A DNA stretch of 64,000 bases from Aestuariirhabdus litorea (GTDB lineage: Bacteria > Pseudomonadota > Gammaproteobacteria > Pseudomonadales > Aestuariirhabdaceae), in the NCBI RefSeq assembly GCF_003864255.1, contig NZ_QWEZ01000001.1:1798001-1862000 (forward strand), given 5' to 3'. How positions within the stretch are numbered: the stretch's first letter is position 1; each line of letters starts with the position of its first letter. The notes beneath the pieces were generated by a model. The model was not told the origin of the DNA, searched no databases, and saw nothing but the letters and a program-made list of their open reading frames with translations. Below are positions 6,169-15,502 of this stretch, piece after piece. Both the position numbers and the translations under genes were made by a program.

Positions 6169-7404
6169 CTACTCAGGCTCACCCGTAATCTTATCCAGTT
6201 CAAAGGCTGAGTGTAGTGCCCTGACCGCAAGCTCGAGGTATTTCTCTGCAATCACTACCGACACTTTAATCTCAGAGGTGGAGATCACCTGGATATTGAT
6301 ACCCTCTCGCGCCAGGGCATCAAACATGGCCGAGGCCACACCCGCATGGGAGCGCATACCCACACCGACGATCGACACCTTGGCAATCTTGTTATCACCC
6401 ACCACCTGTGTGGCACCCAGCTCCTTCGCGGTTGCCTCCAGCACCTCAAGGGAGTGGTCGAAGTCGTTGCGGTGCACGGTAAAGGTAAAGTCGGTTGTCT
6501 TATCTTCGGATACGTTCTGGATAATCATATCCACTTCGATATTGGCACGACTGATCGGACCCAGGATTTTGGAGGCAACCCCCGGAATATCCGGTACACC
6601 CTTGACGGTCAGCTTGGCTTCATCGCGGTTAAAGGCGATACCTGAAATCAGTGGATCTTCCATCTCGTTATCTTCCTCGAAAGTGATCAGGGTACCGGGC
6701 CCCTCTTGAAAACTGTGGAGCACCCGCAGGGGTACATTGTATTTACCAGCGAACTCTACGGATCGAATCTGCAACACCTTGGATCCGAGGCTGGCCATCT
6801 CCAGCATCTCCTCAAAGGTAATGCGGGGCAGTCGACGTGCGTTATCGACAACACGGGGGTCGGTAGTATAGACACCGTCCACATCGGTGTAGATCTGACA
6901 TTCATCCGCCTTAAGCGCTGCCGCCAGCGCCACCGCGGTGGTATCGGAGCCTCCGCGACCGAGGGTGGTGATGTTGCCTGCCTCATCCATACCCTGGAAC
7001 CCGGCAACCACAACGACACGCCCTTCCGCGAGATCCGAGCGCATATGCTCCTCGTCGATCTTTTTGATACGTGCCTTGGTGTGGGTACTGTCGGTACGGA
7101 TGCGGACCTGACCACCGGTGTAGGATCGAGCCGGGCATCCGCGTTCATTCAACGCCATCGAGAGCAGCGCAATGGTGACCTGCTCGCCGGTGGAGACCAG
7201 CACATCCATCTCCCTGGGCGTTGGACGCGCCTGTATCTCATTCGCCAGCCCAATGAGGCGATTGGTCTCCCCGCTCATGGCAGATACCACCACCACGATA
7301 TCATGCCCCTGCTCTCGGAACCCCTTAACCTTGTCGGCCACCGCCTGGATACGCTCTACGGTACCCACCGACGTGCCCCCGAACTTCTGTACGATCAATG
7401 CCAT
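6169..7404 (-). CDS. lysC: Aspartate kinase
   Basis: Phosphorylates aspartate, the first step to lysine, threonine, methionine and diaminopimelate. The 411 residues begin MALIVQKFGGTSVG, with the catalytic-type Lys7 of the KFGGTS motif. The amino-acid kinase domain covers about 1-230 (TLGRGGSDTTAVAL and YTDVDGVYTTDP visible). Two ACT domains cover about 265-405 and should mediate feedback inhibition. Met248 (codon at 6661-6663) follows an AGGA element. It could start a separate beta subunit, as in other alpha2-beta2 aspartokinases of this class. No lysine riboswitch is seen upstream. Confidence 0.97.
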   Translation of the reverse strand: MALIVQKFGGTSVGTVERIQAVADKVKGFREQGHDIVVVVSAMSGETNRLIGLANEIQARPTPREMDVLVSTGEQVTIALLSMALNERGCPARSYTGGQVRIRTDSTHTKARIKKIDEEHMRSDLAEGRVVVVAGFQGMDEAGNITTLGRGGSDTTAVALAAALKADECQIYTDVDGVYTTDPRVVDNARRLPRITFEEMLEMASLGSKVLQIRSVEFAGKYNVPLRVLHSFQEGPGTLITFEEDNEMEDPLISGIAFNRDEAKLTVKGVPDIPGVASKILGPISRANIEVDMIIQNVSEDKTTDFTFTVHRNDFDHSLEVLEATAKELGATQVVGDNKIAKVSIVGVGMRSHAGVASAMFDALAREGINIQVISTSEIKVSVVIAEKYLELAVRALHSAFELDKITGEPE

Positions 7405-7470
7405 CGTGGAATCTGCAACCCTCTATGCTATGGGGAAAGCTCCCCTATTTATCTCTGTCCCTATCATCCT

Positions 7471-7488
7471 GGCCAGCCAGGGCTGGCC
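7471..7488. promoter_or_regulatory. Perfect 8-bp hairpin between alaS and lysC
   Basis: GGCCAGCC and GGCTGGCC form a perfect 8-bp GC-rich stem with a 2-nt centre, or a longer-looped stem in RNA. It lies 33 bp past the alaS stop in the 116-bp gap before lysC. There is no U-run, so it is at best a weak terminator or a leader hairpin for lysC. Confidence 0.35.
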
Positions 7489-7520
7489 GGCCATCTCTCC
7501 ATTAAACGAGCCAACCGGTT

Positions 7521-10151
7521 TTAGCCTAGCTGCTCCTTTACCCATCCCTCGACCGAGGCAACGGCAGCGGGAAGCGCAGCCACATCGGTTCCGCCGCCCT
7601 GGGCGAAGTCGGGACGACCGCCCCCCTTTCCACCCACCTGGGTGGCCACCATCTTGAGGAGGTCCCCTGCCTTAATCTGCCCCGTCAGCTCTTTGCTGAC
7701 ACCGGCGGCCAGGCTCACCTTGTCGTCGGCGACTGTGGCCAGCAGCACTACACCATTGCCGAGCTTATTCTTGAGCTGGTCGACCATATCGCGCAACGAC
7801 TTGGGATCCACTCCGTCAAGCTTCGCCGCCAGCAGCTTGATGCCCGCCGCCACCTCGATCGCCTCCGCGGCCAGGTCACTGCCTTTGGCGCTGGCCAGCT
7901 TCTGCTTCAGGGTTTCCAGTTCACGCTCGAGCTGACGACTGCGATCCTGCAACTGCTGCACCTTCTCGGGCAGCGCCTCACGCCCCCCCTTGAGCTGACT
8001 GCACAGCTGGGCGATCAGGGTCTCACTGGACTCGCTCCAACGCCGTGCCGCCTCGGCAGTAACCGCCTCGATGCGACGTACTCCCGCCGCAATACCGGCC
8101 TCAGTGGTAATCACCAGCGAGCCAATATCACCCGTGCGTTCCACATGGGTGCCTCCACAAAGCTCAACCGAGAAGCGATCCTCACCCATCGTGAGAACCC
8201 GCACGCTGTCGCCGTACTTCTCGCCAAACAGCGCCATCGCACCCAGCTCCTGGGCATGATCCATGTCGGTTACCTCGGTCTGAACCGGGGTATTGGCACG
8301 AATCTGTGCGTTAACGATACGCTCGATCTCCCGCAGCTGCTCAGGCTTGACCGCCTCGAAATGGGAGAAGTCAAAGCGCAGCTTTTCATCATCCACCAAC
8401 GAGCCCTTCTGGCTGACATGCTCCCCCAGCACCTGGCGCAGCGCCGCGTGCAGAAGGTGGGTCGCCGAGTGGTTGCAGCGGGTAGCGGCGCGCTTGTCGG
8501 CCTCGACCCTGGCGGTCAGGGTGTCGCCGGCCTTCAGCTCTCCCTCGACCAGCTCACCGAGGTGGACGTGGTTATCCCCCTCTTTCTGGGTGTCGCGCAC
8601 GATCATGCGTCCCCCCTGCCACACCAGCTCACCCTGGTCGCCTACCTGGCCACCGGATTCGCCGTAGAAGGGGGTATGGTCCAGCACCACCGCCACCGGC
8701 TGACCTGCAGCCACCGCAGCGCAGGGCTCATTGTTCACAAACAGGGCCCGCACGGTCGACTGATCCTCCAGGGTCTGGTAGCCGGTGAACTCAGTCACCC
8801 CTTCGATGGCAAGACCGGCGTTGTAGTCGACTCCAAACTTGCTGGCGGCACGGGCACGCTCGCGCTGCTGTTCCATTGCGGTCTCGTAGCCGGCCATATC
8901 GAGGCTCAGCTCGCGCTCGCGGGCAATATCGTTGGTCAGGTCAACGGGGAAACCGTAGGTGTCGTAGAGGGTAAAGATGATCGAGCCCGGGATCTCGCTG
9001 CCCTCCATCCCGGCAATCGCCTCCTCGAGGACCTTCATCCCCTTGTCGAGGGTTTTGGCGAACTGCTCCTCTTCCTGCAGCAGCACCCGCTCAACCAGCG
9101 CCTGCTGCTCCTTGAGCTCGGGATAGGCTTCCCCCATCTCGGCCACCAACGCCGCCACCAGCTTGTGGAAGAAGGGCTGCTTCTGCCCCAGCTGGTTACC
9201 GTGGCGAATGGCCCGACGAATGATGCGGCGCAGCACATAACCCCGACCCTCGTTGGAGGGGATTACCCCATCAACCACCAGGAAGGAGCAGGAGCGGATA
9301 TGATCCGCGATCACCCGCAGGGATTTGTTTTCCAGATCGTCGGTGGCGGTTTCCCGGGCAGCCTCCTTCAGCAGGTTCTGGAACAGGTCGATCTCGTAGT
9401 TGCTGTGAACCGACTGCATCACCGCGGCAATGCGCTCCAGCCCCATACCGGTATCCACCGAAGGCTTGGGCAGCGGTGCCATGGTGCCATCGGCACTGCG
9501 ATTGAACTGCATGAAGACGACGTTCCAGATCTCGATGTAGCGATCGCCATCCTCTTCGGGAGAACCGGGAGGCCCACCCCAGATCTCCTCTCCGTGGTCG
9601 TAGAAGATCTCGGTACAGGGACCACAGGGGCCTGTATCCCCCATCGCCCAGAAGTTATCGGAGTTGTACCGCCCACCCTTGTCGCCGATACGGATGATAC
9701 GGTCGACCGGCACACCAATCACCTGGCTCCAGACATCAAAGGCTTCGTCATCCTCCTGGTAAACCGTCACCCACAGTTTTTCGGTGGAGATATTGAGCCA
9801 CTCGCTGGAGGTCAGGAACTCCCAGGCGAACTGAATGGCATCACGCTTGAAATAGTCACCGAAGCTGAAGTTACCCAGCATCTCGAAGAAAGTGTGGTGG
9901 CGCGCGGTGTAGCCTACATTTTCAAGGTCATTGTGTTTGCCACCGGCCCGTACGCAGCGTTGGGAAGTGGTGGCCCGGCTGTAGGGACGCTTGTCATCGC
10001 CGAGAAAAACATCCTTGAACTGCACCATGCCCGCATTGGTGAACAACAGGGTGGGATCATTTCCTGGAACCAGAGAGCTGCTGGCCACAATCTGGTGCTG
10101 TTTACTGGCAAAGTAGTTCAGAAATGCACTGCGAATCTCTGTTGTCTTCAT
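7521..10151 (-). CDS. alaS: Alanine--tRNA ligase
   Basis: Charges tRNA-Ala and edits mis-charged serine and glycine. Starting at [10 protein letters not shown] gives 876 residues, the same as E. coli AlaS. An upstream in-frame extension of 15 codons exists but lacks family resemblance. The class II catalytic core occupies about 1-460. The editing domain contains [13 protein letters not shown] and the later CGGTHV, which supply zinc ligands. A coiled segment and the DHHA1 domain end the protein. It is followed by lysC and preceded by the accessory block that separates it from recX. A likely promoter lies at 10223-10250. Confidence 0.98.
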   Translation of the reverse strand: MKTTEIRSAFLNYFASKQHQIVASSSLVPGNDPTLLFTNAGMVQFKDVFLGDDKRPYSRATTSQRCVRAGGKHNDLENVGYTARHHTFFEMLGNFSFGDYFKRDAIQFAWEFLTSSEWLNISTEKLWVTVYQEDDEAFDVWSQVIGVPVDRIIRIGDKGGRYNSDNFWAMGDTGPCGPCTEIFYDHGEEIWGGPPGSPEEDGDRYIEIWNVVFMQFNRSADGTMAPLPKPSVDTGMGLERIAAVMQSVHSNYEIDLFQNLLKEAARETATDDLENKSLRVIADHIRSCSFLVVDGVIPSNEGRGYVLRRIIRRAIRHGNQLGQKQPFFHKLVAALVAEMGEAYPELKEQQALVERVLLQEEEQFAKTLDKGMKVLEEAIAGMEGSEIPGSIIFTLYDTYGFPVDLTNDIARERELSLDMAGYETAMEQQRERARAASKFGVDYNAGLAIEGVTEFTGYQTLEDQSTVRALFVNNEPCAAVAAGQPVAVVLDHTPFYGESGGQVGDQGELVWQGGRMIVRDTQKEGDNHVHLGELVEGELKAGDTLTARVEADKRAATRCNHSATHLLHAALRQVLGEHVSQKGSLVDDEKLRFDFSHFEAVKPEQLREIERIVNAQIRANTPVQTEVTDMDHAQELGAMALFGEKYGDSVRVLTMGEDRFSVELCGGTHVERTGDIGSLVITTEAGIAAGVRRIEAVTAEAARRWSESSETLIAQLCSQLKGGREALPEKVQQLQDRSRQLERELETLKQKLASAKGSDLAAEAIEVAAGIKLLAAKLDGVDPKSLRDMVDQLKNKLGNGVVLLATVADDKVSLAAGVSKELTGQIKAGDLLKMVATQVGGKGGGRPDFAQGGGTDVAALPAAVASVEGWVKEQLG

Positions 10152-10222
10152 AGACCTGACCTGGAATCCCTCGAGCGTGTAAGGTACCGGCACCAAGGCG
10201 CCTGCATAGAAAAAAGTAGCGC

Positions 10223-10264
10223 ATTATATAACGAGGCCCAGCCATCGCAAAATGGCCGGGCCTC
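10223..10264 (-). promoter_or_regulatory. alaS promoter overlapping an inverted repeat
   Basis: On the minus strand, TATAAT (10223-10228) lies 16 bp from TTGCGA (10245-10250), about 70 bp upstream of the alaS start. A 12-bp inverted repeat with one mismatch (10233-10245 with 10252-10264) straddles the -35 box. The repeat could be the terminator of the upstream dehydrogenase gene, although the U-run is poor. It could also be an operator, since E. coli AlaRS is known to repress its own gene by binding a palindrome near the start site. Confidence 0.6.
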
Positions 10265-10304
10265 CTGATCGGCTTGAATTCAGGGGAAAACTCCCCTCTG
10301 CAGG

Positions 10305-11189
10305 CTATTTTTTCGCTTTCATTGACTCAAGGCGGGCAAACAGACTGGAGGTGTCCCAGCGATTGCCCCCCATCGCCTGCACCTCGGAGTAGAACTGGTC
10401 CACCACCGCGGTGACCGGCAGATGGCTCCCATTCTTGCGTGCTTCGCTCAACACAATATCCAGGTCCTTACGCATCCAGTCCACCGCAAAGCCATGCTCA
10501 AACTCACCCGCGAGCATGGTTTTATAGCGATTTTCCATCTGCCATGACTGCGCCGCTCCCTTGGAGATCACCTCCACCACCGCCTCGGCATCGAGACCGG
10601 CATTGCGGGCAAAATGCAGCCCTTCGGAAAGCCCCTGCACAACACCGGCAATACAGATCTGGTTCACCATCTTGGTCAACTGGCCGGCTCCGGCCGGTCC
10701 CATCAGGCGCACCGAGCGAGCGAAGGCCTGGATCAGTGGCTCTGCCTGTGCGAACACCCCGGCGTCCCCCCCCACCATGACCGTCAGCACTCCGTTCTCG
10801 GCTCCCGCCTGCCCACCGGAGACCGGGGCGTCAAGGAACCCGACCCCCTGGCTGGCCGCCGCCGCAGCCAATTCACGGGCCACCTCCGCCGAAGCCGTGG
10901 TGTGGTCAATAAAGATCGCCCCTTCTCGCATCCCTGCAAAAGCGCCCTCGTTACCGAGGGTCACCGCCCGCAGGTCATCATCGTTACCCACACAAGCAAA
11001 GACGAAGTCCGCCCCCTCGGCCGCCTCGGCCGGGGTCATCGCCGACTCGCCACCGTAAGTGTCGACCCAGGCTGCTGCCTTGGCCGCCGTACGGTTGTAG
11101 ACCCTGACCTCATTCCCCTGTTTGGCCAGATACCCCGCCATGGGGTACCCCATCACCCCCAACCCGATAAACGCTACCCGTGCCGACAT
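10305..11189 (-). CDS. NAD(P)-dependent beta-hydroxyacid dehydrogenase (GarR/MmsB family)
   Basis: A family oxidising or reducing beta-hydroxyacids such as 3-hydroxyisobutyrate, tartronate semialdehyde or succinic semialdehyde. The chosen ATG gives 294 residues starting MSARVAFIGLGVMG. The frame is open upstream, but a GAGG element favours this start. The Rossmann GxGxxG is at 9-14. Arg33 in VYNRT suggests NADP preference. DAPVSGGQAGA is at 120-130, and the catalytic Lys is probably Lys173. The substrate cannot be set from sequence. With a glyoxylate-reductase-like gene nearby, a role as tartronate semialdehyde reductase is one guess. It lies last in the same-strand accessory run and next to the alaS promoter. 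Confidence 0.88.
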   Translation of the reverse strand: MSARVAFIGLGVMGYPMAGYLAKQGNEVRVYNRTAAKAAAWVDTYGGESAMTPAEAAEGADFVFACVGNDDDLRAVTLGNEGAFAGMREGAIFIDHTTASAEVARELAAAAASQGVGFLDAPVSGGQAGAENGVLTVMVGGDAGVFAQAEPLIQAFARSVRLMGPAGAGQLTKMVNQICIAGVVQGLSEGLHFARNAGLDAEAVVEVISKGAAQSWQMENRYKTMLAGEFEHGFAVDWMRKDLDIVLSEARKNGSHLPVTAVVDQFYSEVQAMGGNRWDTSSLFARLESMKAKK

Positions 11190-11230
11190 CCGATCGCCCC
11201 CCTCAGTAAGTGCAAGATTCAATGCTTCCC

Positions 11231-11258
11231 AGTGTACAACAATGCCTGTTGCCGGCAA
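11231..11258 (-). promoter_or_regulatory. Candidate promoter beside the heptamer tract
   Basis: On the minus strand, TTGCCG (11253-11258) and TACACT (11231-11236) are 16 bp apart, 42 bp upstream of the dehydrogenase ATG. The -35 is inside a perfect 12-bp palindrome (11248-11259). The GGGGTCA tract begins 10 bp further upstream. Confidence 0.45.
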
Positions 11259-11268
11259 CCGGCACAGA

Positions 11269-11331
11269 GGGGTCAGGGGTCAGGGGTCAGGGGTCAGGGG
11301 TCAGGGGTCAGGGGTCAGGGGTCAGGGGTCA
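11269..11331. repeat. Nine perfect tandem copies of GGGGTCA
   Basis: Exactly nine uninterrupted 7-bp units (63 bp) lie between the PilZ gene and the dehydrogenase gene. Perfect identity implies recent slippage or active maintenance. The tract is non-coding and sits immediately upstream of a candidate -35 box. A change in copy number would shift upstream sequence by 7 bp without touching a reading frame. Confidence 0.97.
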
Positions 11332-11404
11332 ATATGAAGCCACCTCGCCCCGGCAAGTAAAACGACCAAAGGTCGCGCACAGCCGCTAAGGGCAGATGAG
11401 AACG

Positions 11405-11779
11405 CTAATGGGAACGGCGCGCCCGCCCCTGATCGATACCACTGAAGGCGTTCATCCACCCCTCATAGTCGGAGTCTTCACTGGGAAGAATACGAAACCC
11501 GGCGCAGGTGGAGCCGCCATCAGAGGGAGAACACCAGCACACCTCGGCACTCAACAGGTAGCGACGCTGGTGATCGGTGACGGAGATACAGATTTGCAGC
11601 ACAGTCCCAACCGCCACCTCCTGGTCGAGAATGGCCCTGAACCCCTGCTGCGAGATATCCCGTGTGCGGGCCGACACCGTTTCCCCGCTTAACAGATGAT
11701 CGTAGGAGGAAGCGGCCATTTGCACCAATACCCGCTCAACCCGGGGTACCCGGTTCCCTCGACGCTGCTCGTTCGCCAC
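11405..11779 (-). CDS. PilZ domain protein
   Basis: A single-domain protein of 124 residues predicted to bind cyclic di-GMP. The two family signatures are present: the RRGNR arginine motif at 6-10 and DISQQG at 41-46 (D/NxSxxG). It has no signal peptide or membrane segment, so it should act in the cytoplasm as an adaptor. The start codon is GTG. It lies 65 bp downstream of the tapT-like gene on the same strand. Its regulated partner is not evident from neighbours, because no flagellar, pilus or cellulose gene is in the window. Confidence 0.87.
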   Translation of the reverse strand: MANEQRRGNRVPRVERVLVQMAASSYDHLLSGETVSARTRDISQQGFRAILDQEVAVGTVLQICISVTDHQRRYLLSAEVCWCSPSDGGSTCAGFRILPSEDSDYEGWMNAFSGIDQGRARRSH

Positions 11780-11844
11780 GCTCTAATCCCCATAAGCTGT
11801 CTTTGAGAATGACATTAAGCATAGACCAGTTTACGAAACCCGCG

Positions 11845-12522
11845 TCAGTCGGGGCGCTCAGCGCGATACGCCAGTAGCGCATCCATCTCGGGCAGGCATC
11901 CGGGCTCTCGGTGGTTACGCGCCTCCAGATAGGCGTGACAAAACACCCTGAAGTAGTTCTGCAGCTGGGTCGCCGACTCCAGCTCCCCCTCCCCTCGCAA
12001 CAGCTCAACCGCCACTTCCGCCGTGCAGAGCTGGCGATCGCTGCGGGATCGGCGAAGCCCATAGCTCGAGGGCGACTCCGGTTCCAGTGACAACAGCGGC
12101 AGTCCGTGCAGGTAGGGGCTTTTGCGGTAGATCTTCAGCGCCTGCTGCCAGGTACCGTCCAGCAGCAGAAAAGCCCTGCGCCCCGCTCCCTTCTCGGAAA
12201 AAGCAGCCGATCGCGGGTTAAGTGGTGCCATCTCACGGGGAAACACCAGCACCGGTCGATAGCGAGCATCCTCCAGCAACGCCAACAGCTCGGCATCGGG
12301 TTCGGTCCGCTGCCAGCGAAAGAAGCGCACATCGGGGAGGCAGGCGCCGATCAGGCGAGCGCTGTTGCTGGGTTTAAAAAACTCCTTGCGATGGGTGAGG
12401 ATCCAGAAGCTGCAACCGGAGGGAAGCCGCGGACGGTAGCCACAGATGCAGGCCCCCACGGGCAACTGGCACTCTGTACAGCGCTTAACCCCGGCCCCGC
12501 GCCCCTCATAGTTCAACCCCAC
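11845..12522 (-). CDS. tapT: DTW-domain tRNA-uridine aminocarboxypropyltransferase
   Basis: Predicted to transfer the aminocarboxypropyl group of SAM to a tRNA uridine (acp3U47 in E. coli by TapT/YfiP). The 225 residues compare with about 232 in E. coli. Visible features are the N-terminal cysteine cluster Cys15, Cys18, Cys25 and Cys27 (probably metal-binding), the PSNSARL segment at 51-57, and the DGTWQQA signature at 122-128 that gives the DTW family its name. The start is GTG, supported by a strong GGAGG site. A paralogous subfamily (TDD2) modifies other positions, so the target base is inferred. Confidence 0.85.
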   Translation of the reverse strand: MGLNYEGRGAGVKRCTECQLPVGACICGYRPRLPSGCSFWILTHRKEFFKPSNSARLIGACLPDVRFFRWQRTEPDAELLALLEDARYRPVLVFPREMAPLNPRSAAFSEKGAGRRAFLLLDGTWQQALKIYRKSPYLHGLPLLSLEPESPSSYGLRRSRSDRQLCTAEVAVELLRGEGELESATQLQNYFRVFCHAYLEARNHREPGCLPEMDALLAYRAERPD

Positions 12523-12584
12523 AGCTCGCCTCCGCTACTTGAAGATGGTTGCCGGCGGTTCGGCAGAAACGCCTCGGGGAGAGC

Positions 12585-13955
12585 TTAAGCCGGCGCCAGG
12601 TACCAGCGCCAGTCCTGTTCCCCCACCTCCCCCATAAAACTTTGGTACTCCCGCCGCTTCACCGCCAGGTAAACCCGCAGAAATTCGGCCCCAAAAGCCT
12701 CGGCGGCCCAGCTCGACCCGGCCAACAAATTGAGGCTGCTGAGCCAGTCGGTAGGAATCGCCTGCTGCTCCTGCAGGTAACCGTTGCCCTCGGTAATGGG
12801 ACCCGGAGGTATACGGTTGCGGACTCCGTGCTCAATGGCCGCCAGTACCGCCGCCGCTGCCAGGTAGGGATTGGCATCGGCGCCACAGATCCGGTGTTCG
12901 ATATGACGACTGGCGGCGGCGCCACCCGGAATACGGAACGAGACGGTACGATTGTTCACCCCCCAGTTGCGCCCCAGCGGCGCATAGCTATTGGACTGGA
13001 AGCGCCGATAGGAGTTGGCATTGGGGCAAAACAGGGCCAGCGACTCCGACAGGCGATCCATCATGCCACCGATCGAATGGTGCAGCAGGGGGGTCCCGGT
13101 TGGGTCCTCGCTGGCGTACAGGTTATTACCCTCGGCATCAGCAAGACTCACGTGAAGGTGCATACCGGAACCCGCCAGCTCGCCGAAGGGTTTGGCCATA
13201 AAGCACGCCTGATACCCGTGCCGGGCCGCAACGCCCTTCACGACCCGCTTGTAACGAACCCCTTCATCCACGGCCTGCAGGGCGTCACTGCGATGCTCCA
13301 GGGTAAGCTCGAGCTGGCCCGGCGCATACTCGGAGATGGCGGTGCGTAATGGCAGCCCCTGGGCGGCGCAGGCCTCATAGAGGTCATCGAGAAAGGGGTG
13401 CAACTGCTCCAGCTCGGCGACCCCATACACCTGGGGCGATGCGGGTCGCTGCCCATCGGCCTGTAGGGCCGGCTGCGGAGAACCGCAGGCATCGGGACGC
13501 TGATCCAATAGATAGAACTCCAGTTCAACCGCCATCACCGGGTGATACCCTCCCTGCCGCAGGCGCTCGATGGTCCTGGTCAGCACCTGTCGCGGGTCCG
13601 CTACCGCGGCGGGCAACCCGCTCTGCGGATGCATTGCAACCTGTACCTGTGCCGTTGGCCGGCTGCGCCAGGTCTGGCGCGCCAGGCTGCCGGCGATCGG
13701 GTAGGTCCAGCAGTCGGCGTCGGCCACATCCCACACCAGCCCACTCTCCTCCACATCCTCCCCCTGAATGGTGAGAGCCATGATAGAGCTGGGCAAAGGT
13801 CGACCACTGCGATAGATCGGCAACAGTTCCGAGCGGTGGAGCAGCTTGCCCCGGGGCACACCGTTGGGGTCGATCAAAAACAGCTCAACGGCTTCAATAT
13901 CGGGGTTTTCATCGAGGAAGCGGCGAGCCTCCTCCTCATTAGCGAAATTCATCAT
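12585..13955 (-). CDS. Glutamine-synthetase-family gamma-glutamyl ligase (PuuA-like)
   Basis: ATP-dependent ligation of glutamate to ammonia or, more probably here, to an amine. The 456 residues show the fold signatures of the PuuA/GlnT-type branch: the glutamate-rich ELEFYL, then SEYAPGQLELTL, GSGMHLHVSL, and the NNRTVSFRIP and IEHR segments near the nucleotide and substrate sites. The adenylylation-loop Tyr of GlnA is not recognisable. A GAGGT site precedes the two adjacent ATG codons. It directly follows an aminotransferase gene. Such pairs occur in amine catabolism, where the gamma-glutamyl amide is an activated intermediate. The actual amine is unknown. Confidence 0.85.
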   Translation of the reverse strand: MMNFANEEEARRFLDENPDIEAVELFLIDPNGVPRGKLLHRSELLPIYRSGRPLPSSIMALTIQGEDVEESGLVWDVADADCWTYPIAGSLARQTWRSRPTAQVQVAMHPQSGLPAAVADPRQVLTRTIERLRQGGYHPVMAVELEFYLLDQRPDACGSPQPALQADGQRPASPQVYGVAELEQLHPFLDDLYEACAAQGLPLRTAISEYAPGQLELTLEHRSDALQAVDEGVRYKRVVKGVAARHGYQACFMAKPFGELAGSGMHLHVSLADAEGNNLYASEDPTGTPLLHHSIGGMMDRLSESLALFCPNANSYRRFQSNSYAPLGRNWGVNNRTVSFRIPGGAAASRHIEHRICGADANPYLAAAAVLAAIEHGVRNRIPPGPITEGNGYLQEQQAIPTDWLSSLNLLAGSSWAAEAFGAEFLRVYLAVKRREYQSFMGEVGEQDWRWYLAPA

Positions 13956-14013
13956 GGATTACCTCTATCGGCTGGGGCAGCGCCATCTCGGGTCGTAGCC
14001 CCTCTAAAAAGAC

Positions 14014-15405
14014 CTAACTGCGGGCACCGGGTATGGCCAACAGTTCCCCTATGCCCTGGTCCAGGGTCTCAATCAGGCGAGCCACATCCTCCCGGCTGGT
14101 GTCGGGGCAACAGAGGGTCATGTTGTGAAAGGGGGTAATCAGGATACCTCGGTTGATCAGGTAGAGATGGAGGGCCATCTGCAATTCATCGTGGAATGCC
14201 GCCTCCGCCTGCGCCCCTGTTTTGGGAGGAGTGGGGCAAAACTGGAACTCGCATCGAGCCCCTAGCTGGGTCACAGACCACTGCAGGCGGTGGTCACGAA
14301 TCACCCGACGAAAGCCCTCCGCAAGCTCAGCGGCCAGCGGCAGCATATGGTCGTAGGCCTGCTGGGTCATCACCTGCTCCAGGTTAGCCCGCATGCAATG
14401 CATGGCCAGCGCATTGGCCGACAGGGTGGTGCCCATGCCACTGTGCCCGTGCCCCGCTGTCTCTTCGCTGGATCCCTTGCCCACAGACGCCATCGCCTCG
14501 GCCATCTCCGCGCTACAACCATAGACACCGCAAGGCACGCCGCCGGCAATTGGTTTGCCGACCACAAAGAAGTCAGGGTCCAGCTCCCACTGGCGGGTGC
14601 ACCCCCCCATCCCGGTCGAGATGGTATGGGTCTCGTCGATCACCAACAGGCTACCGTACCGGCGGGTCAACTCCCGGCACTTGGCCATGAAGCCAGGGTC
14701 AGGCAGCACCATGCCAATATTGGTCATCGCCGGTTCACACAACAGGGCTGCCACATCCCCCTGTGCGAGGGCCGCTTCGAGCGCCTCCAGGTCATTAAAA
14801 GGGATTGAACGGCTGTATTGGGTCAGGTCATAGGCTTGCCCCACCAACCCCGAACGGTGCACTGTCTGCCCCTCGCGACAGCGCACCATGACATCGTCAA
14901 CGGTGCCGTGGTAGCAGCCATCAAACACCAGCAACACCTTGCGCTGGGTAATGGCACGCGCCCAGCGCACCACAAACCGGTTGGCATCGGTGGCAGTGGT
15001 AGTGACCTGCCAGTAGGGCAAACCGAAGCGCTGGCTGAGCAGCTCCCCGCAGTGGATCGCGTCCTCCCCCGGCAGCATGGTAGTTAATCCACGGGCACCC
15101 TGCTCGGCTATCGCATGGGCGATGGGATCCGGTGAGTGGCCAAACATAGTGCCCGTGTCCCCCAGGCAAAAGTCGACATACTCATGGCCATCCACATCGT
15201 AAAAACGCGCCCCCTTGGCGTGACTGACAAACAGCGGAACCGGAGTTGACCAGTCAGACATCCAGTGCATGGGTACCCCCTTGTAGAGGGAAGCACGTGC
15301 CCGCTCGGCCATCGCAACGGACTGGGGGTTATTAGATAGAAAACGCTCGCTTTCACGAGCTGAAAAAAGCGCCACCGCGCTGGAATCGATACCACTGGAA
15401 GTCAT
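14014..15405 (-). CDS. Class III PLP-dependent aminotransferase
   Basis: An aminotransferase of 463 residues, fold type I. Lys284 in VVGKPIAGG is the expected Schiff-base lysine, and Asp257 in VIDETHT should contact the pyridine nitrogen. The usual phosphate-binding NSGxEA segment is replaced by TTTATDANR (135-143), a variant seen in a subgroup near glutamate-1-semialdehyde aminomutase and beta-amino-acid transaminases. The gene lies between the FAH-family and ligase genes with gaps of 97 and 58 bp. Amino donor and acceptor are not determinable. It is not hemL, because the active-site surroundings and context differ. Confidence 0.85.
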   Translation of the reverse strand: MTSSGIDSSAVALFSARESERFLSNNPQSVAMAERARASLYKGVPMHWMSDWSTPVPLFVSHAKGARFYDVDGHEYVDFCLGDTGTMFGHSPDPIAHAIAEQGARGLTTMLPGEDAIHCGELLSQRFGLPYWQVTTTATDANRFVVRWARAITQRKVLLVFDGCYHGTVDDVMVRCREGQTVHRSGLVGQAYDLTQYSRSIPFNDLEALEAALAQGDVAALLCEPAMTNIGMVLPDPGFMAKCRELTRRYGSLLVIDETHTISTGMGGCTRQWELDPDFFVVGKPIAGGVPCGVYGCSAEMAEAMASVGKGSSEETAGHGHSGMGTTLSANALAMHCMRANLEQVMTQQAYDHMLPLAAELAEGFRRVIRDHRLQWSVTQLGARCEFQFCPTPPKTGAQAEAAFHDELQMALHLYLINRGILITPFHNMTLCCPDTSREDVARLIETLDQGIGELLAIPGARS

Positions 15406-15502
15406 TATATTGAACGCCGTGTTTTATTTTATTTACAGTCGGTCAAGAATGACGGGATATTCCAGTGGCGTCAAGCAGCAGAACAACGGCCGCTACAAGA
15501 AT

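Noticed and set aside
7405-7520. A lysine riboswitch upstream of lysC
   Set aside because: The gap is only 116 bp and lacks the conserved multi-helix core. Only one short hairpin is seen.
11269-11331. A CRISPR-like array in the GGGGTCA repeats
   Set aside because: The units are 7 bp and contiguous with no spacers, and no cas gene lies nearby.
14014-15405. Aminotransferase as HemL (glutamate-1-semialdehyde aminomutase)
   Set aside because: The phosphate-loop segment TTTATDANR and the location in a degradation operon do not fit HemL, although the overall fold is the same.
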